This document shows positions 24,075 through 31,840 of a stretch of 64,000 nt of DNA, piece after piece. Position 1 is the stretch's first letter. Each line of letters opens with the position of its first letter. Source of the DNA: Actinopolyspora xinjiangensis (GTDB lineage Bacteria > Actinomycetota > Actinomycetes > Mycobacteriales > Pseudonocardiaceae); the NCBI RefSeq assembly GCF_900104475.1, contig NZ_FNJR01000006.1, forward strand, positions 197,235 through 261,234. Direction: 5' to 3'. The notes below the pieces were generated by a model. That model had not been told where the DNA came from. It saw only the letters and a list, made by a program, of their open reading frames with translations, and did no database searches. The position numbers and the translations under genes were made by a program.

Positions 24075-26852
24075 TCAGGCGTCGCCGGACTCCGAGGTCT
24101 GCGGCCCGGCTGCCTGGGCGTCGTCCAACCGGTAGCGGGCGGTCGCCTCGGTCACCCTGGACTCGTCGATCTCACCGCGACGTGCCAGCGCGGCCAGCGT
24201 GGCGACCACCGTCGACTCGGCGTCCACCAGGAAGACCCGTCGTGCCGCCGGACGGGTGTCGGAGAACCCGAACCCGTCCGCACCGAGCGTGGTCATCTCG
24301 CCGGGCACCCACGGACGGATCAGGTCCGGTACGGCACGCATCCAGTCGCTGACCGCCACCACCGGCCCCGACTCGGGCCGGAGGACCCGGGTCACGTACG
24401 GTTCGCGTCGCTCGGCCTCCGGGTGGAGCAGGTTGTCCCGGTCCACCGCCTCGGCTTCCCGACGGAGTTCCGTCCAGGAGGTCGCCGACCACACGTCGGC
24501 GGACACGCCCCACTCGGTGGCGAGCAGCCGCTGGGCGCGCAGGACTTCCGGCATGGCGACCCCGGAGGTCAACAGCTGAGCCCTCGGCCCCCCTTCGCCG
24601 TCGGCCCGCTGGTAGCGGTACAGGCCGCGAAGCAGGCCGTCGACGTCGATCCCCTCCGGCTCGGCGGGTTGTTGATAGGGCTCGTTGTAGACGGTGAGGT
24701 AGTAGAAGACGTTCTCCGGCCGCTCCCCGTACATCCGGCGCAGGCCGTCGCGGACGATGTGGGCGATCTCGAACGCCCACGCCGGGTCGTAGGAGACCAC
24801 CCCCGGGTTCGTGGCGGCCAGCAGCTGCGAGTGACCGTCCGCGTGCTGCAGCCCCTCACCGACCAGAGTGGTGCGGCCCGCGGTGGCTCCCAGTAGGAAG
24901 CCCCGCGCCATCTGGTCGCCCGCGGCCCACAGCCCGTCGCCGGTGCGCTGGAAACCGAACATCGAGTAGAAGATGTAGATCGGGATCATGGGTTCGCCGT
25001 GGGTGGCGTAGCTCGTCCCGGCCGCGGTGAACGAGGCCACCGACCCCGCCTCGTTGATTCCCTCGTGCAGGATCTGCCCCTGGTCGCTCTCCCGGTAGGC
25101 CAGCATCAGCTGGTAGTCCACCGGGGTGTAGGTCTGTCCGGAGGGGTTGTAGATCTTCTGGGAGGGGAACATAGAGTCCATCCCGAAGGTGCGCGCCTCG
25201 TCGGGGATGATCGGCACCAGTCTCGGCCCGATCTCGGGGTCCTTGGCGAGGTCCTTGAGCAGCCGGACGAACGCCATGGTGGTCGCCACTTCCTGCTTGC
25301 CCGAGCCCTGGCGCACCACGTCGTAGATTTTGTCGCCGGGCAGCACCAGCGGTTTGGCCGGGGTGCGTCGTTCCGGCAGGTAGCCTCCCAGCCTGCTCCG
25401 GCGCTGCCGCAGGTACTGGATCTCCGGGGCGTCCTCACCCGGGTGGTAGTAGGGCGGGAGGTAGGGGTCCCGCTCCAGCTGCGCGTCCGAGATCGGGATG
25501 CGCAGGCTGTCCCGGAACAGCTTGAGGTCGTCCAGGGCGAGCTTCTTCATCTGGTGCGTGGCGTTGCGACCCTCGAAGTGGGCTCCGAGGCCGTAACCCT
25601 TGATCGTTTTCGCGAGGATGACCGTCGGCTGGCCGTGGTGCTCCATCGCCGCTTTGTAGGCCGCGTAGAGCTTGCGGTAGTCGTGCCCGCCCCTGCGGAG
25701 CCCCCAGATCTGGTCGTCGGTGAAGTTCTTGACCATCTCCTTGGTGCGTGGGTCGCGACCGAAGAAGTGCTCGCGGACGAACGCGCCGTCGTTGGCCTTG
25801 TAGGTCTGGTAGTCCCCGTCCGGCGTGCTGTTCATCAGATTGATCAGCGCACCGTCCCGGTCGGCGTGCAGCAGTGAGTCCCACTCGCGTCCCCAGATGA
25901 CCTTGATCACGTTCCAGCCGGCACCCCGGAAGAACGCCTCCAGCTCCTGGATGATCTTGCCGTTGCCCCGTACCGGCCCATCCAGCTGTTGCAGGTTGCA
26001 GTTGACCACGAACGTCAGGTTGTCCAACCCCTCGTTGGCCGCCACCTGCAGCATCCCGCGTGACTCCGGCTCGTTCATCTCGCCGTCGCCCAGGAAGGCC
26101 CAGACGTGCTGGTCGCTGGTGTCCTTGATGCCCCGGTCGCGCAGGTAGCGGTTGAACCTCGCCTGGAAGATCGCGTTCATCGGCGACAGGCCCATCGAGA
26201 CCGTGGGGAACTCCCAGAACTCCGGCATCAGCCGGGGGTGCGGATAGGAGGGCAGCCCCCCGCCCGGTCCCGCGTGGGAGTACTCCTGCCGGAAACCGTC
26301 GAGCTGGTCGGCCGAGAGCCGTCCCTCCAGGAAAGCCCGCGCGTAGATGCCGGGGGAGGCGTGCCCCTGGATGTAGAGGTGGTCGCCGCCGCCCGGATCG
26401 TCCTTACCTCGGAAGAACCAGTTGAACCCCACCTCGTAGAGACTCGCCGAGGAGGCGAAGGACGAGATGTGTCCGCCCACGCCGACGCCGGGGCGTTGGG
26501 CGCGGTGCACCATCATCGCGGCGTTCCAGCGCATCCAGGCTCGGTAGCGGCGCTCCGTCTCCTCGTCGCCGGGGAACCAGGGCTCCAGCTCGGTGGGGAT
26601 CGTGTTGACGTAGTCGGTGCTGGTCAAGGAGGGGATGCCCACTCCGGTCTCCCCGGCGCGCTGCAGCAGGCGCAGCATCAGGTACCGGGCACGCTGCTTG
26701 CCCGCCACGGACAGCACCGAGTTGAACGACTCGAGCCATTCCTCGGTTTCGTCGGGGGCGATGTCCGGTAGGTGCGCGGCCAGGCCGTTTCGGATCACCC
26801 GCACTCGTTGCGGGGAGTTCGCGCCGCCGGTCTCGTTGTTGTGCGGGGTCAA
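24075..26852 (-). CDS. aceE: Pyruvate dehydrogenase E1 component, homodimeric
   Basis: About 925 residues; thiamine-diphosphate decarboxylase of the pyruvate dehydrogenase complex. Family blocks: [40 protein letters not shown], the ThDP motif from [14 protein letters not shown] to [54 protein letters not shown], and the C-terminal [18 protein letters not shown] region. TTG at 26852 has GAGGAG 6 bases upstream and gives an N-terminus ([14 protein letters not shown]) like mycobacterial AceE; ATG at 26915 is an alternative adding 21 residues. E2 and E3 are not adjacent, as in other actinobacteria where aceE stands apart. Confidence 0.96.
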   Translation of the reverse strand: MTPHNNETGGANSPQRVRVIRNGLAAHLPDIAPDETEEWLESFNSVLSVAGKQRARYLMLRLLQRAGETGVGIPSLTSTDYVNTIPTELEPWFPGDEETERRYRAWMRWNAAMMVHRAQRPGVGVGGHISSFASSASLYEVGFNWFFRGKDDPGGGDHLYIQGHASPGIYARAFLEGRLSADQLDGFRQEYSHAGPGGGLPSYPHPRLMPEFWEFPTVSMGLSPMNAIFQARFNRYLRDRGIKDTSDQHVWAFLGDGEMNEPESRGMLQVAANEGLDNLTFVVNCNLQQLDGPVRGNGKIIQELEAFFRGAGWNVIKVIWGREWDSLLHADRDGALINLMNSTPDGDYQTYKANDGAFVREHFFGRDPRTKEMVKNFTDDQIWGLRRGGHDYRKLYAAYKAAMEHHGQPTVILAKTIKGYGLGAHFEGRNATHQMKKLALDDLKLFRDSLRIPISDAQLERDPYLPPYYHPGEDAPEIQYLRQRRSRLGGYLPERRTPAKPLVLPGDKIYDVVRQGSGKQEVATTMAFVRLLKDLAKDPEIGPRLVPIIPDEARTFGMDSMFPSQKIYNPSGQTYTPVDYQLMLAYRESDQGQILHEGINEAGSVASFTAAGTSYATHGEPMIPIYIFYSMFGFQRTGDGLWAAGDQMARGFLLGATAGRTTLVGEGLQHADGHSQLLAATNPGVVSYDPAWAFEIAHIVRDGLRRMYGERPENVFYYLTVYNEPYQQPAEPEGIDVDGLLRGLYRYQRADGEGGPRAQLLTSGVAMPEVLRAQRLLATEWGVSADVWSATSWTELRREAEAVDRDNLLHPEAERREPYVTRVLRPESGPVVAVSDWMRAVPDLIRPWVPGEMTTLGADGFGFSDTRPAARRVFLVDAESTVVATLAALARRGEIDESRVTEATARYRLDDAQAAGPQTSESGDA

Positions 26853-27273
26853 GGGGATCTCCTCGAGGACGTCGTGCGCGTGCTCGCCGGAGGGTCGCCA
26901 ATCCGGCTGCCTCATCGTCTCCCATCGTGCTCCGTGGGAGCGAACCGACACAGTTACCCCTCAGTACGAATACGGCCCGGGTTGTGTGCGGGCCGGAGTA
27001 CCGTCAGTCTCGTGGCGTGGCTCGTAACGAACAGCGCGATCGCCGCGTTCCGAACGCGGGCGCGCACCCGCACGGGCGCGCGGTGCCGCCGTCGGATTCG
27101 GGGGCGGATGTTGTTCGCTGGTCGGTCACTGCCAGTGTTGGTACGCCGTATCGTGCGATCTGCGGTTGCGCGGATGCCGCTCGACGGTGTTCGCTGACGG
27201 CGAGATCGTGCAAACTTGTCTCGTGCGTGGTCGTCCAGCCCGCGCACACGAGAATTGGAGGAGTGAGAAAGCC
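26853..27273. other. Divergent region between aceE and the DUF3052 gene
   Basis: About 420 bases (or 360 if aceE starts at 26915). It contains the divergent promoters; I see no additional gene, hairpin or clear operator. GGAGGAG at 27257-27263 is the ribosome site of the DUF3052 gene. Confidence 0.4.
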
Positions 27274-27711
27274 GTGGTCGCCGCGGAAGACGCCGGTAAG
27301 AACGAAACCGACGTCGCCGAGAAGCTCGATATCGAGCCAGACATGGTGGTGCAGGAGATCGGCTGGGACGAGGATGTCGATGACACCGTCCGAGAAGCGA
27401 TCGAGCAGCGTTGCGGAGGCGAGCTGCTCGACGAGGATGCCGACGAAGTGGTCGATGTCGTCTTGCTGTGGTGGCGTGACGAAGACGGCGACCTTACGGA
27501 CACACTTCTCGACATCATGACGCCACTGGCCGAGGAAGGTGTCATCTGGGTGATGACCCCCAAGACGGGCCGTGAAGGTCACGTCGAACCCAGCGACATC
27601 GCCGAAGCAGCCGCCACGTCCAATCTCGCGCAGACCTCCAACCTGAGCGTCGGCGACGAGTGGACCGGAACCAGGCTGGCCTACCGCAAGCCCGCCAAGA
27701 CCAAGCGGTGA
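27274..27711 (+). CDS. DUF3052 family protein
   Basis: A 145-residue acidic protein of the actinobacterial DUF3052 family: VAEKLDIEPDMVVQEIGWDE, VREAIEQRCGGELLDEDADE, VVDVVLLWWRDEDGDLTDTL, LAEEGVIWVMTPKTGREGHV and the tail SNLAQTSNLSVGDEWTGTRL. GTG at 27274 lies 10 bases after GGAGGAG. The gene sits between aceE and ahpE exactly as its relative does in mycobacteria (as I recall), so it is a conserved neighbour rather than an accessory gene. Biochemical role unknown. Confidence 0.93.
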   Translation: MVAAEDAGKNETDVAEKLDIEPDMVVQEIGWDEDVDDTVREAIEQRCGGELLDEDADEVVDVVLLWWRDEDGDLTDTLLDIMTPLAEEGVIWVMTPKTGREGHVEPSDIAEAAATSNLAQTSNLSVGDEWTGTRLAYRKPAKTKR

Positions 27712-27813
27712 GGACCTTACGCGCCGGTAACCGGGTGGCTACCGGTGCGCTCGTCGTCCCGGTCGGTGTAGGTTCGGCGCCGGAAAGCTGCCGTCGAACA
27801 GAAGGGTGGGCGC

Positions 27814-28278
27814 ATGACGCTCGAGGTCGGTGCCACAGCGCCGGACTTCACGTTGCCGGATTACAACAAGGAGAAGGTGTCGCTGTCGGACTTCCGCGGT
27901 GACAAGAACGTGTTGCTGGTCTTCTACCCGTTCGCCTTCAGCGGTGTCTGTCAGGGTGAGCTCTGCCAGGTCCGCGACGATCTCGGTGACTTCCAGAACG
28001 ACCGTGTCCAGGTGCTCGGAGTGTCGGTCGACTCTTCGTTCGCGCTGAAGGCATGGGCCGAGCAGGAGGGCTACACCTTCCCGCTGCTGTCCGACTTCTG
28101 GCCGCACGGTGAGGTCGCCAAGGCCTACGGTGTGTTCAACGAGCAGGCCGGCATGGCCAACCGGGGTACCTTCCTCATCGACACCGAGGGCAAGGTCCGG
28201 TTCGCCGAGATGAACCAGCCGGGTGAGCCTCGCGACCAGGACGCCTGGCGGAAGGCGCTCGCGGAAGTATCCGCGTGA
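27814..28278 (+). CDS. ahpE: Peroxiredoxin AhpE, with CxxxxC pair
   Basis: 154 residues, thioredoxin-fold peroxiredoxin reducing peroxides and peroxynitrite in the cytosol. N-terminus TLEVGATAPDFTLPDYNKEK, active site VFYPFAFSGVCQGELCQVRD with peroxidatic C46, VQVLGVSVDSSFALKAWAEQ and GMANRGTFLIDTEGKVRFAE. M. tuberculosis AhpE, as I recall, has one catalytic cysteine; here a second cysteine, C51, lies exactly five residues on, the spacing used by PrxQ/BCP enzymes for an internal disulfide. So a 2-Cys mechanism is possible. GAACAGAAGGGTGGGCGC precedes the ATG. Downstream is the tRNA-Val gene. Confidence 0.95.
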   Translation: MTLEVGATAPDFTLPDYNKEKVSLSDFRGDKNVLLVFYPFAFSGVCQGELCQVRDDLGDFQNDRVQVLGVSVDSSFALKAWAEQEGYTFPLLSDFWPHGEVAKAYGVFNEQAGMANRGTFLIDTEGKVRFAEMNQPGEPRDQDAWRKALAEVSA

Positions 28279-28285
28279 CACCTCG

Positions 28286-28320
28286 CGATGGCCGACCTGT
28301 ATGATACCGGTCGGCCATCG
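28286..28320 (+). terminator. 12-bp hairpin after ahpE overlapping the tRNA promoter
   Basis: CGATGGCCGACC (28286-28297) pairs with GGTCGGCCATCG (28309-28320) around an 11-base loop. It begins 8 bases after the ahpE stop, so is a probable terminator. The loop contains TATGAT (28300-28305), which with GTGACA (28275-28280, 19-base gap) could be the tRNA promoter, so the two signals overlap. Confidence 0.65.
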
Positions 28321-28325
28321 TCGAG

Positions 28326-28400
28326 GGGCGCATAGCTCAGTGGAAGAGCACCTGCCTTACAAGCAGGGGGTCGCTGGTTCGAGCCCAGCTGCGCCCACCA
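28326..28400 (+). tRNA. tRNA-Val (anticodon UAC), CCA encoded
   Basis: Complete cloverleaf: acceptor GGGCGCA with TGCGCCC, D stem GCTC/GAGC, anticodon stem CCTGC/GCAGG with loop CTTACAA (anticodon TAC, reading GUA), T stem GCTGG/CCAGC with TTCGAGC loop, discriminator A and genomic CCA. An integrase relic follows immediately, so the 3' end probably served as an attachment site. Confidence 0.97.
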
Positions 28401-28463
28401 CGGTTGACCTGCACAGAAGCCGATCCTGTTTGTCCGGAGTGGCTTTTCTGATCTGTCAGGGTC

Positions 28464-28955
28464 TCAATTGGGGTCCCAGAAGTACGCGTCAAATCGGTCG
28501 GCGACGTCGTCGGAGTCTTCGGTGACGTGCGTGTGGCGGTGTTTCGTGGTCACGCCCGACCGGCGCCGTTCGACGTTCGGCGTAGCCGCCGTCGCGGGGG
28601 CGGGGCCTTGCTGCTGGGTGAAGATGCGTCCCGGTCCGTGTCAGCCGCTGTCCGCGTGCTGGCGCTCGGCTTCCTGCCGCTCGTGGTGACATCGGAGCAT
28701 CTCGGCAAGCTGGTCGGGTAGTCCGATAGTGCGGCGGCCCGCGCGGGAGTACACGTCGATCGCGACCAGCCCGCCGCCGTGCCGCTTCGGGCGGTGCGGG
28801 GCGCGCTCGGTGCGCCCCTGCCCGAGGGAGCTGGCCCGGTGATACGGGGAACTTCGGGCGAGACGGCGGCGGAGAGCTCCCCAGGGCACCGACTCGTCGC
28901 GGAACTCTTGTGGCGGCGATTGGGGAGACGCAATACCGGTCATGTGATTCCGCAT
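28464..28955 (-). pseudogene. Decayed tyrosine integrase of an integrative element
   Basis: Two fragments in different minus frames. The first (ending 28641) has GGGLVAIDVYSRAGRRTIGL then PDQLAEMLRCHHERQEAERQ, the segment that precedes the catalytic core in actinobacterial phage/ICE integrases (SKAGRRTIxLP...LLRxHR...QxxER). After a stop and frameshift, the second (28464 to about 28635) reads GPGRIFTQQQGPAPATA and then the C-terminal type ending TKHRHTHVTEDSDDVADRFD. The catalytic core with R and HxxR is missing, and the usual RYTHV tyrosine is His (HRHTHV), so it is inactive. Its C-terminal end faces the tRNA, as in tRNA-integrating elements. Weaker remains may continue upstream to about 28955. 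Confidence 0.7.
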
Positions 28956-29204
28956 TTTTTCGTGTCTTTCGGTGAAACAGTTTTTTCGTCGTCACGAAAC
29001 AATTGTTTGGTTGTTCTCAGAAATTGATCGTGATTGTGGCGAGTGACATTTATCGTTGATTTCGGAGATGATTCGGGTAACGTGTCCGGCGCTGGTCGAG
29101 CGGTGCTCTGAGCCGTTTCTGCCGTCTCGGGATGACTGGTCGGCGGTCTTCCGGCTTTCGGGGGCGCGGTGTGTCCGATCCGTCACGAGAAATGTGGAGT
29201 TCGC
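28956..29204. other. AT-rich gap upstream of the GDT1-type gene
   Basis: A strikingly AT-rich stretch for this genome (about 28945-29060) with runs such as CATTTTTTCG and CAGTTTTTTCG and the 12-base palindrome AAACAATTGTTT (28997-29008). It lies beyond the integrase relic and may be residual element DNA or a promoter/operator for the transporter gene. I looked for a manganese (yybP-ykoY) riboswitch and did not find its conserved core. Confidence 0.45.
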
Positions 29205-29786
29205 GTGCTGGTGAGTTTCGCGCTGAGTTCGGTCGCTGTTTTCCTCGCCGAGCTGGGCGACAAGTCGCAGCTGCTCGCCATGACGTTCGCGACCAGGTAT
29301 CGTGCCTGGCAGGTGCTCGTGGGAATCAGTGTGGCGACGCTGTTCGTGCACGCGATTTCCGTGGCGCTGGGATTCGGGATAGGCAACGCGCTGCCGACCC
29401 AGTGGGTCGCTCTCGGCGCGGGGGTGGCTTTCCTCGGGTTCGCGGTGTGGACGCTGCGTGGCGACGAACTCGACGAGTCCCGTCACGACACCGCATCCCG
29501 CCGGGGAGTGCGAGCGGCTCTGCTGGCCGTCACCACGGCCTTCGTGCTGGCCGAGTTCGGGGACAAGACGATGCTGGCCACCGTCACCCTGGCCACCCGT
29601 CACGACTGGTTCGGCACTTGGCTCGGCTCCACGGTGGGGATGGTCGTCGCCGACGGGCTGGCCGTCGGCGTGGGACTGCTGCTGGCGCGCCATCTCTCGT
29701 CGCGGACAGTGCGCTACGGGGCCGCCGCGCTGTTCGCGGTTTTCGGGGGATGGATGATCGTTTCCTCGCTTCCCCCGATCGGGTAG
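29205..29786 (+). CDS. TMEM165/GDT1 (UPF0016) family cation transporter
   Basis: 193 residues, six membrane helices in two related halves, each with the family motif E-x-G-D-K-[ST]: SVAVFLAELGDKSQLLAMTF in the first and TTAFVLAEFGDKTMLATVTL in the second. The family exchanges Mn2+/Ca2+ for protons; bacterial members (MneA type) export manganese. GTG at 29205 follows TGGAG by 5 bases; a longer frame from 29169 has no ribosome site. First intact gene after the integrase relic. Confidence 0.92.
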   Translation: MLVSFALSSVAVFLAELGDKSQLLAMTFATRYRAWQVLVGISVATLFVHAISVALGFGIGNALPTQWVALGAGVAFLGFAVWTLRGDELDESRHDTASRRGVRAALLAVTTAFVLAEFGDKTMLATVTLATRHDWFGTWLGSTVGMVVADGLAVGVGLLLARHLSSRTVRYGAAALFAVFGGWMIVSSLPPIG

Positions 29787-29891
29787 GTTGGTCGCCCGGC
29801 GCGATGTGGTGGAGGTTCCCGGAACCGAGCCCGGCACGGTACTCGCGTCCCGTTCGTGTCGATCCCCGACCGTCGATCGCGGAGGCTGGCC

Positions 29892-30953
29892 ATGGTCTGG
29901 ATGCTCTACGGCGCCACCGGTTACACCGGACGGTTGATCGCGGAACTCGCCGTGCGGCGCGGGTACGAACCGGTGCTCGCCGGACGCGACCCCCGCAAAC
30001 TCGCCACCACCGCCGTCCCGCTCGGCCTGGAGTACCGGACGCTGGACCTGCGTGACACGCACCGCCTCGACGCGGCGCTGCGGGAGTTCGACGTCGTCGC
30101 GCACTGCGCGGGGCCGTTCTCCGCCACCTCGGCACCGATGGTGGGAGCCTGCCTGCGGACCGGCACCCACTACCTGGACATCACCGGCGAGATCGACGTG
30201 CTCGAAGCCGTCCTGTCCCGGGACGACGAGAGCAGGGCCGCCGGAGTGACCCTGCTGCCAGGCGCGGGCTTCGACGTGGTCCCGACCGACTGCCTGGCCG
30301 CCATGGTCGCGGCCGAGCTGCCCGAGGCCACCGATCTGGACCTCGCGTTCACCACCACCGGCGGCATCAGCCCGGGGACGTTGAAGAGCGCGCTGGAGGG
30401 CGTGGCACTGGGAGGCAGGGCCCGAGTGGACGGCCGGTTGCGTGAGGTGCCCGTCGGATGGCGCAGACGTACGGTCACCTTCCCCGGAGGCGAGCGGATC
30501 GTCACATCGCTGCCCTGGGGGGACGTGGCCACGGCCTACCGCACAACCGGTATCGGCAACATCACGACCTTCGCCGGGATTCCCGGTCTCGGCCGGATGA
30601 CTCCGAGGGCGGCTCGGGTATCGCGTGACGTGCTGGGCAGATCCGCTGTGCGGCGGTTCGCCAACACCGCGATCGACGCCCTCGTGCGAGGCCCCGGTCG
30701 TGACAGCAGGTCGGCGAGCCACGTGGAGGTCCACGCCGAGGCGGGTGATGCCGCGGGCAACGCGGTCAGCGCCGCCCTGATCGGACCGGACACCTACGAC
30801 CTGACCGCGGACTCGGTGCTGCGCGTGGTCACCGCGCTCGAGACAGGTGAGGTGCCGCCCGGCGCGCTGACACCGGCGACGGCCCTCGGCGCCGACTTCG
30901 TGCGTTCCCTCGACGGTGTGCGGGTGGCCGAACCCCGGCACTTCCGGGACTAG
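29892..30953 (+). CDS. Saccharopine-dehydrogenase-like NAD(P)-binding protein
   Basis: 353 residues. N-terminal Rossmann fold with MLYGATGYTGRLIAELAVRR, LAGRDPRKL and VVAHCAGPFSATSAPMVGAC; then YLDITGEIDVLEAV and LLPGAGFDVVPTDCLAAMVA, all typical of the trans-acting enoyl-reductase/saccharopine-dehydrogenase-like group. ATG at 29892 has GGAGG 5-6 bases upstream. Such proteins reduce varied substrates; no pathway partner is adjacent, so the substrate is unknown. Confidence 0.88.
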   Translation: MVWMLYGATGYTGRLIAELAVRRGYEPVLAGRDPRKLATTAVPLGLEYRTLDLRDTHRLDAALREFDVVAHCAGPFSATSAPMVGACLRTGTHYLDITGEIDVLEAVLSRDDESRAAGVTLLPGAGFDVVPTDCLAAMVAAELPEATDLDLAFTTTGGISPGTLKSALEGVALGGRARVDGRLREVPVGWRRRTVTFPGGERIVTSLPWGDVATAYRTTGIGNITTFAGIPGLGRMTPRAARVSRDVLGRSAVRRFANTAIDALVRGPGRDSRSASHVEVHAEAGDAAGNAVSAALIGPDTYDLTADSVLRVVTALETGEVPPGALTPATALGADFVRSLDGVRVAEPRHFRD

Positions 30954-31178
30954 CTGGTGAACACACCGCTTCGCCGTTCGCGGGCGGAGCGGTCACGCGG
31001 GTCCGTCGGGCGCCCCGGTAGGGGAGGTGCCCGCGGCACCGAAGGCGTACCGTCGGTGCTCCGAACGGATGATGTTCGAGGTTCGATACGCCAGTGTCGT
31101 GATCGGCTTCAGTACGCTCGTGCGACGAGTCCGGCGAGCCAGACAGGAGCTCGCATCCTCGAACGTAGTTGGAAGTGC

Positions 31179-31565
31179 ATGACGGATCACGCCGATTCGA
31201 TCGAGCTCACGCTGGTTCCGGTGAACGGGACGGACCGTGCCGTGCTGGACCGACTCACTTGTTCGTTGGAACACGAACTGCGCAGACTGCGAATCGAGTC
31301 AGTGCAGCGACGCCACCGTGGTTCTTCCCCGTCAGGGGAGCACAGCGCCAGACGGGTGGACACGCGCGAGTTCGTGGTACGCGGTCTGCTGTCCGGTTCG
31401 GGGGTCAGGGAGATGGTAGCCCTGGTGCAGTCGTGGTTGCGTCGCCACGATCAGGACAGTGTGATCCTGCGGCTCGGCACGGAGAGCGTGGAGATAACCG
31501 GTTCTCCCACTCGCAAGGCGCACCAGCTGCTCAAGGACTTCTACCGCCGCCACGGCGAGGGGTGA
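31179..31565 (+). CDS. Orphan EACC1-like (effector-associated constant component) protein
   Basis: 128 residues with an alpha/beta start (IELTLVPVNGTDRAVLDRLT), a basic middle (RRHRGSSPSGEHSARRVDTR), a hydrophobic helix (EFVVRGLLSGSGVREMVALV) and a strand-rich end (SVILRLGTESVEITGS then AHQLLKDFYRRHGEG). This order resembles EACC1, the small component found beside caspase-, trypsin- or STAND-type effectors in predicted actinobacterial conflict systems. The ATG at 31179 has GGAAG only 3 bases upstream. No effector gene follows: only a 13-codon frame and then a glucosidase. Similarity is by eye, so moderate certainty. Confidence 0.55.
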   Translation: MTDHADSIELTLVPVNGTDRAVLDRLTCSLEHELRRLRIESVQRRHRGSSPSGEHSARRVDTREFVVRGLLSGSGVREMVALVQSWLRRHDQDSVILRLGTESVEITGSPTRKAHQLLKDFYRRHGEG

Positions 31566-31840
31566 CCATGAGTGGCTCCCCACGCCGTCCGGCGTCTTCT
31601 CGGAAGTGACCACCGCACCCTGCCGGGGCGCGGTTCGTGCGGGGTGCCCAGGCCCACTGGCGGATCTCCTCTCCGAGGGGTATCGACGGCGGGAGGAGTC
31701 GCGGCACTACCACGGGCCTCGGGGTGGCGCGTGGAGCTGTCCGGCGGACCGGTTTTGGGAGGAACCGGTGTCGTGGGCTCCGCCGACCACACCTTCCGGG
31801 GCTGCGAGAGCGGTCCCGAGCAGCGGACGAGGAGCGTGTC

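Noticed and set aside
28956-29204. Manganese (yybP-ykoY) riboswitch in front of the GDT1-type transporter
   Set aside because: I looked for the conserved core helices and did not find them; only AT-rich sequence is present.
28992-30941. 649-codon minus-strand frame opposite the GDT1-type and saccharopine-dehydrogenase-like genes
   Set aside because: Composition is arginine/histidine/glycine-rich shadow; both plus-strand genes have recognisable motifs.
31568-31609. 13-codon frame directly after the EACC1-like gene
   Set aside because: No motif and too short to judge; could be an effector remnant but nothing supports it.
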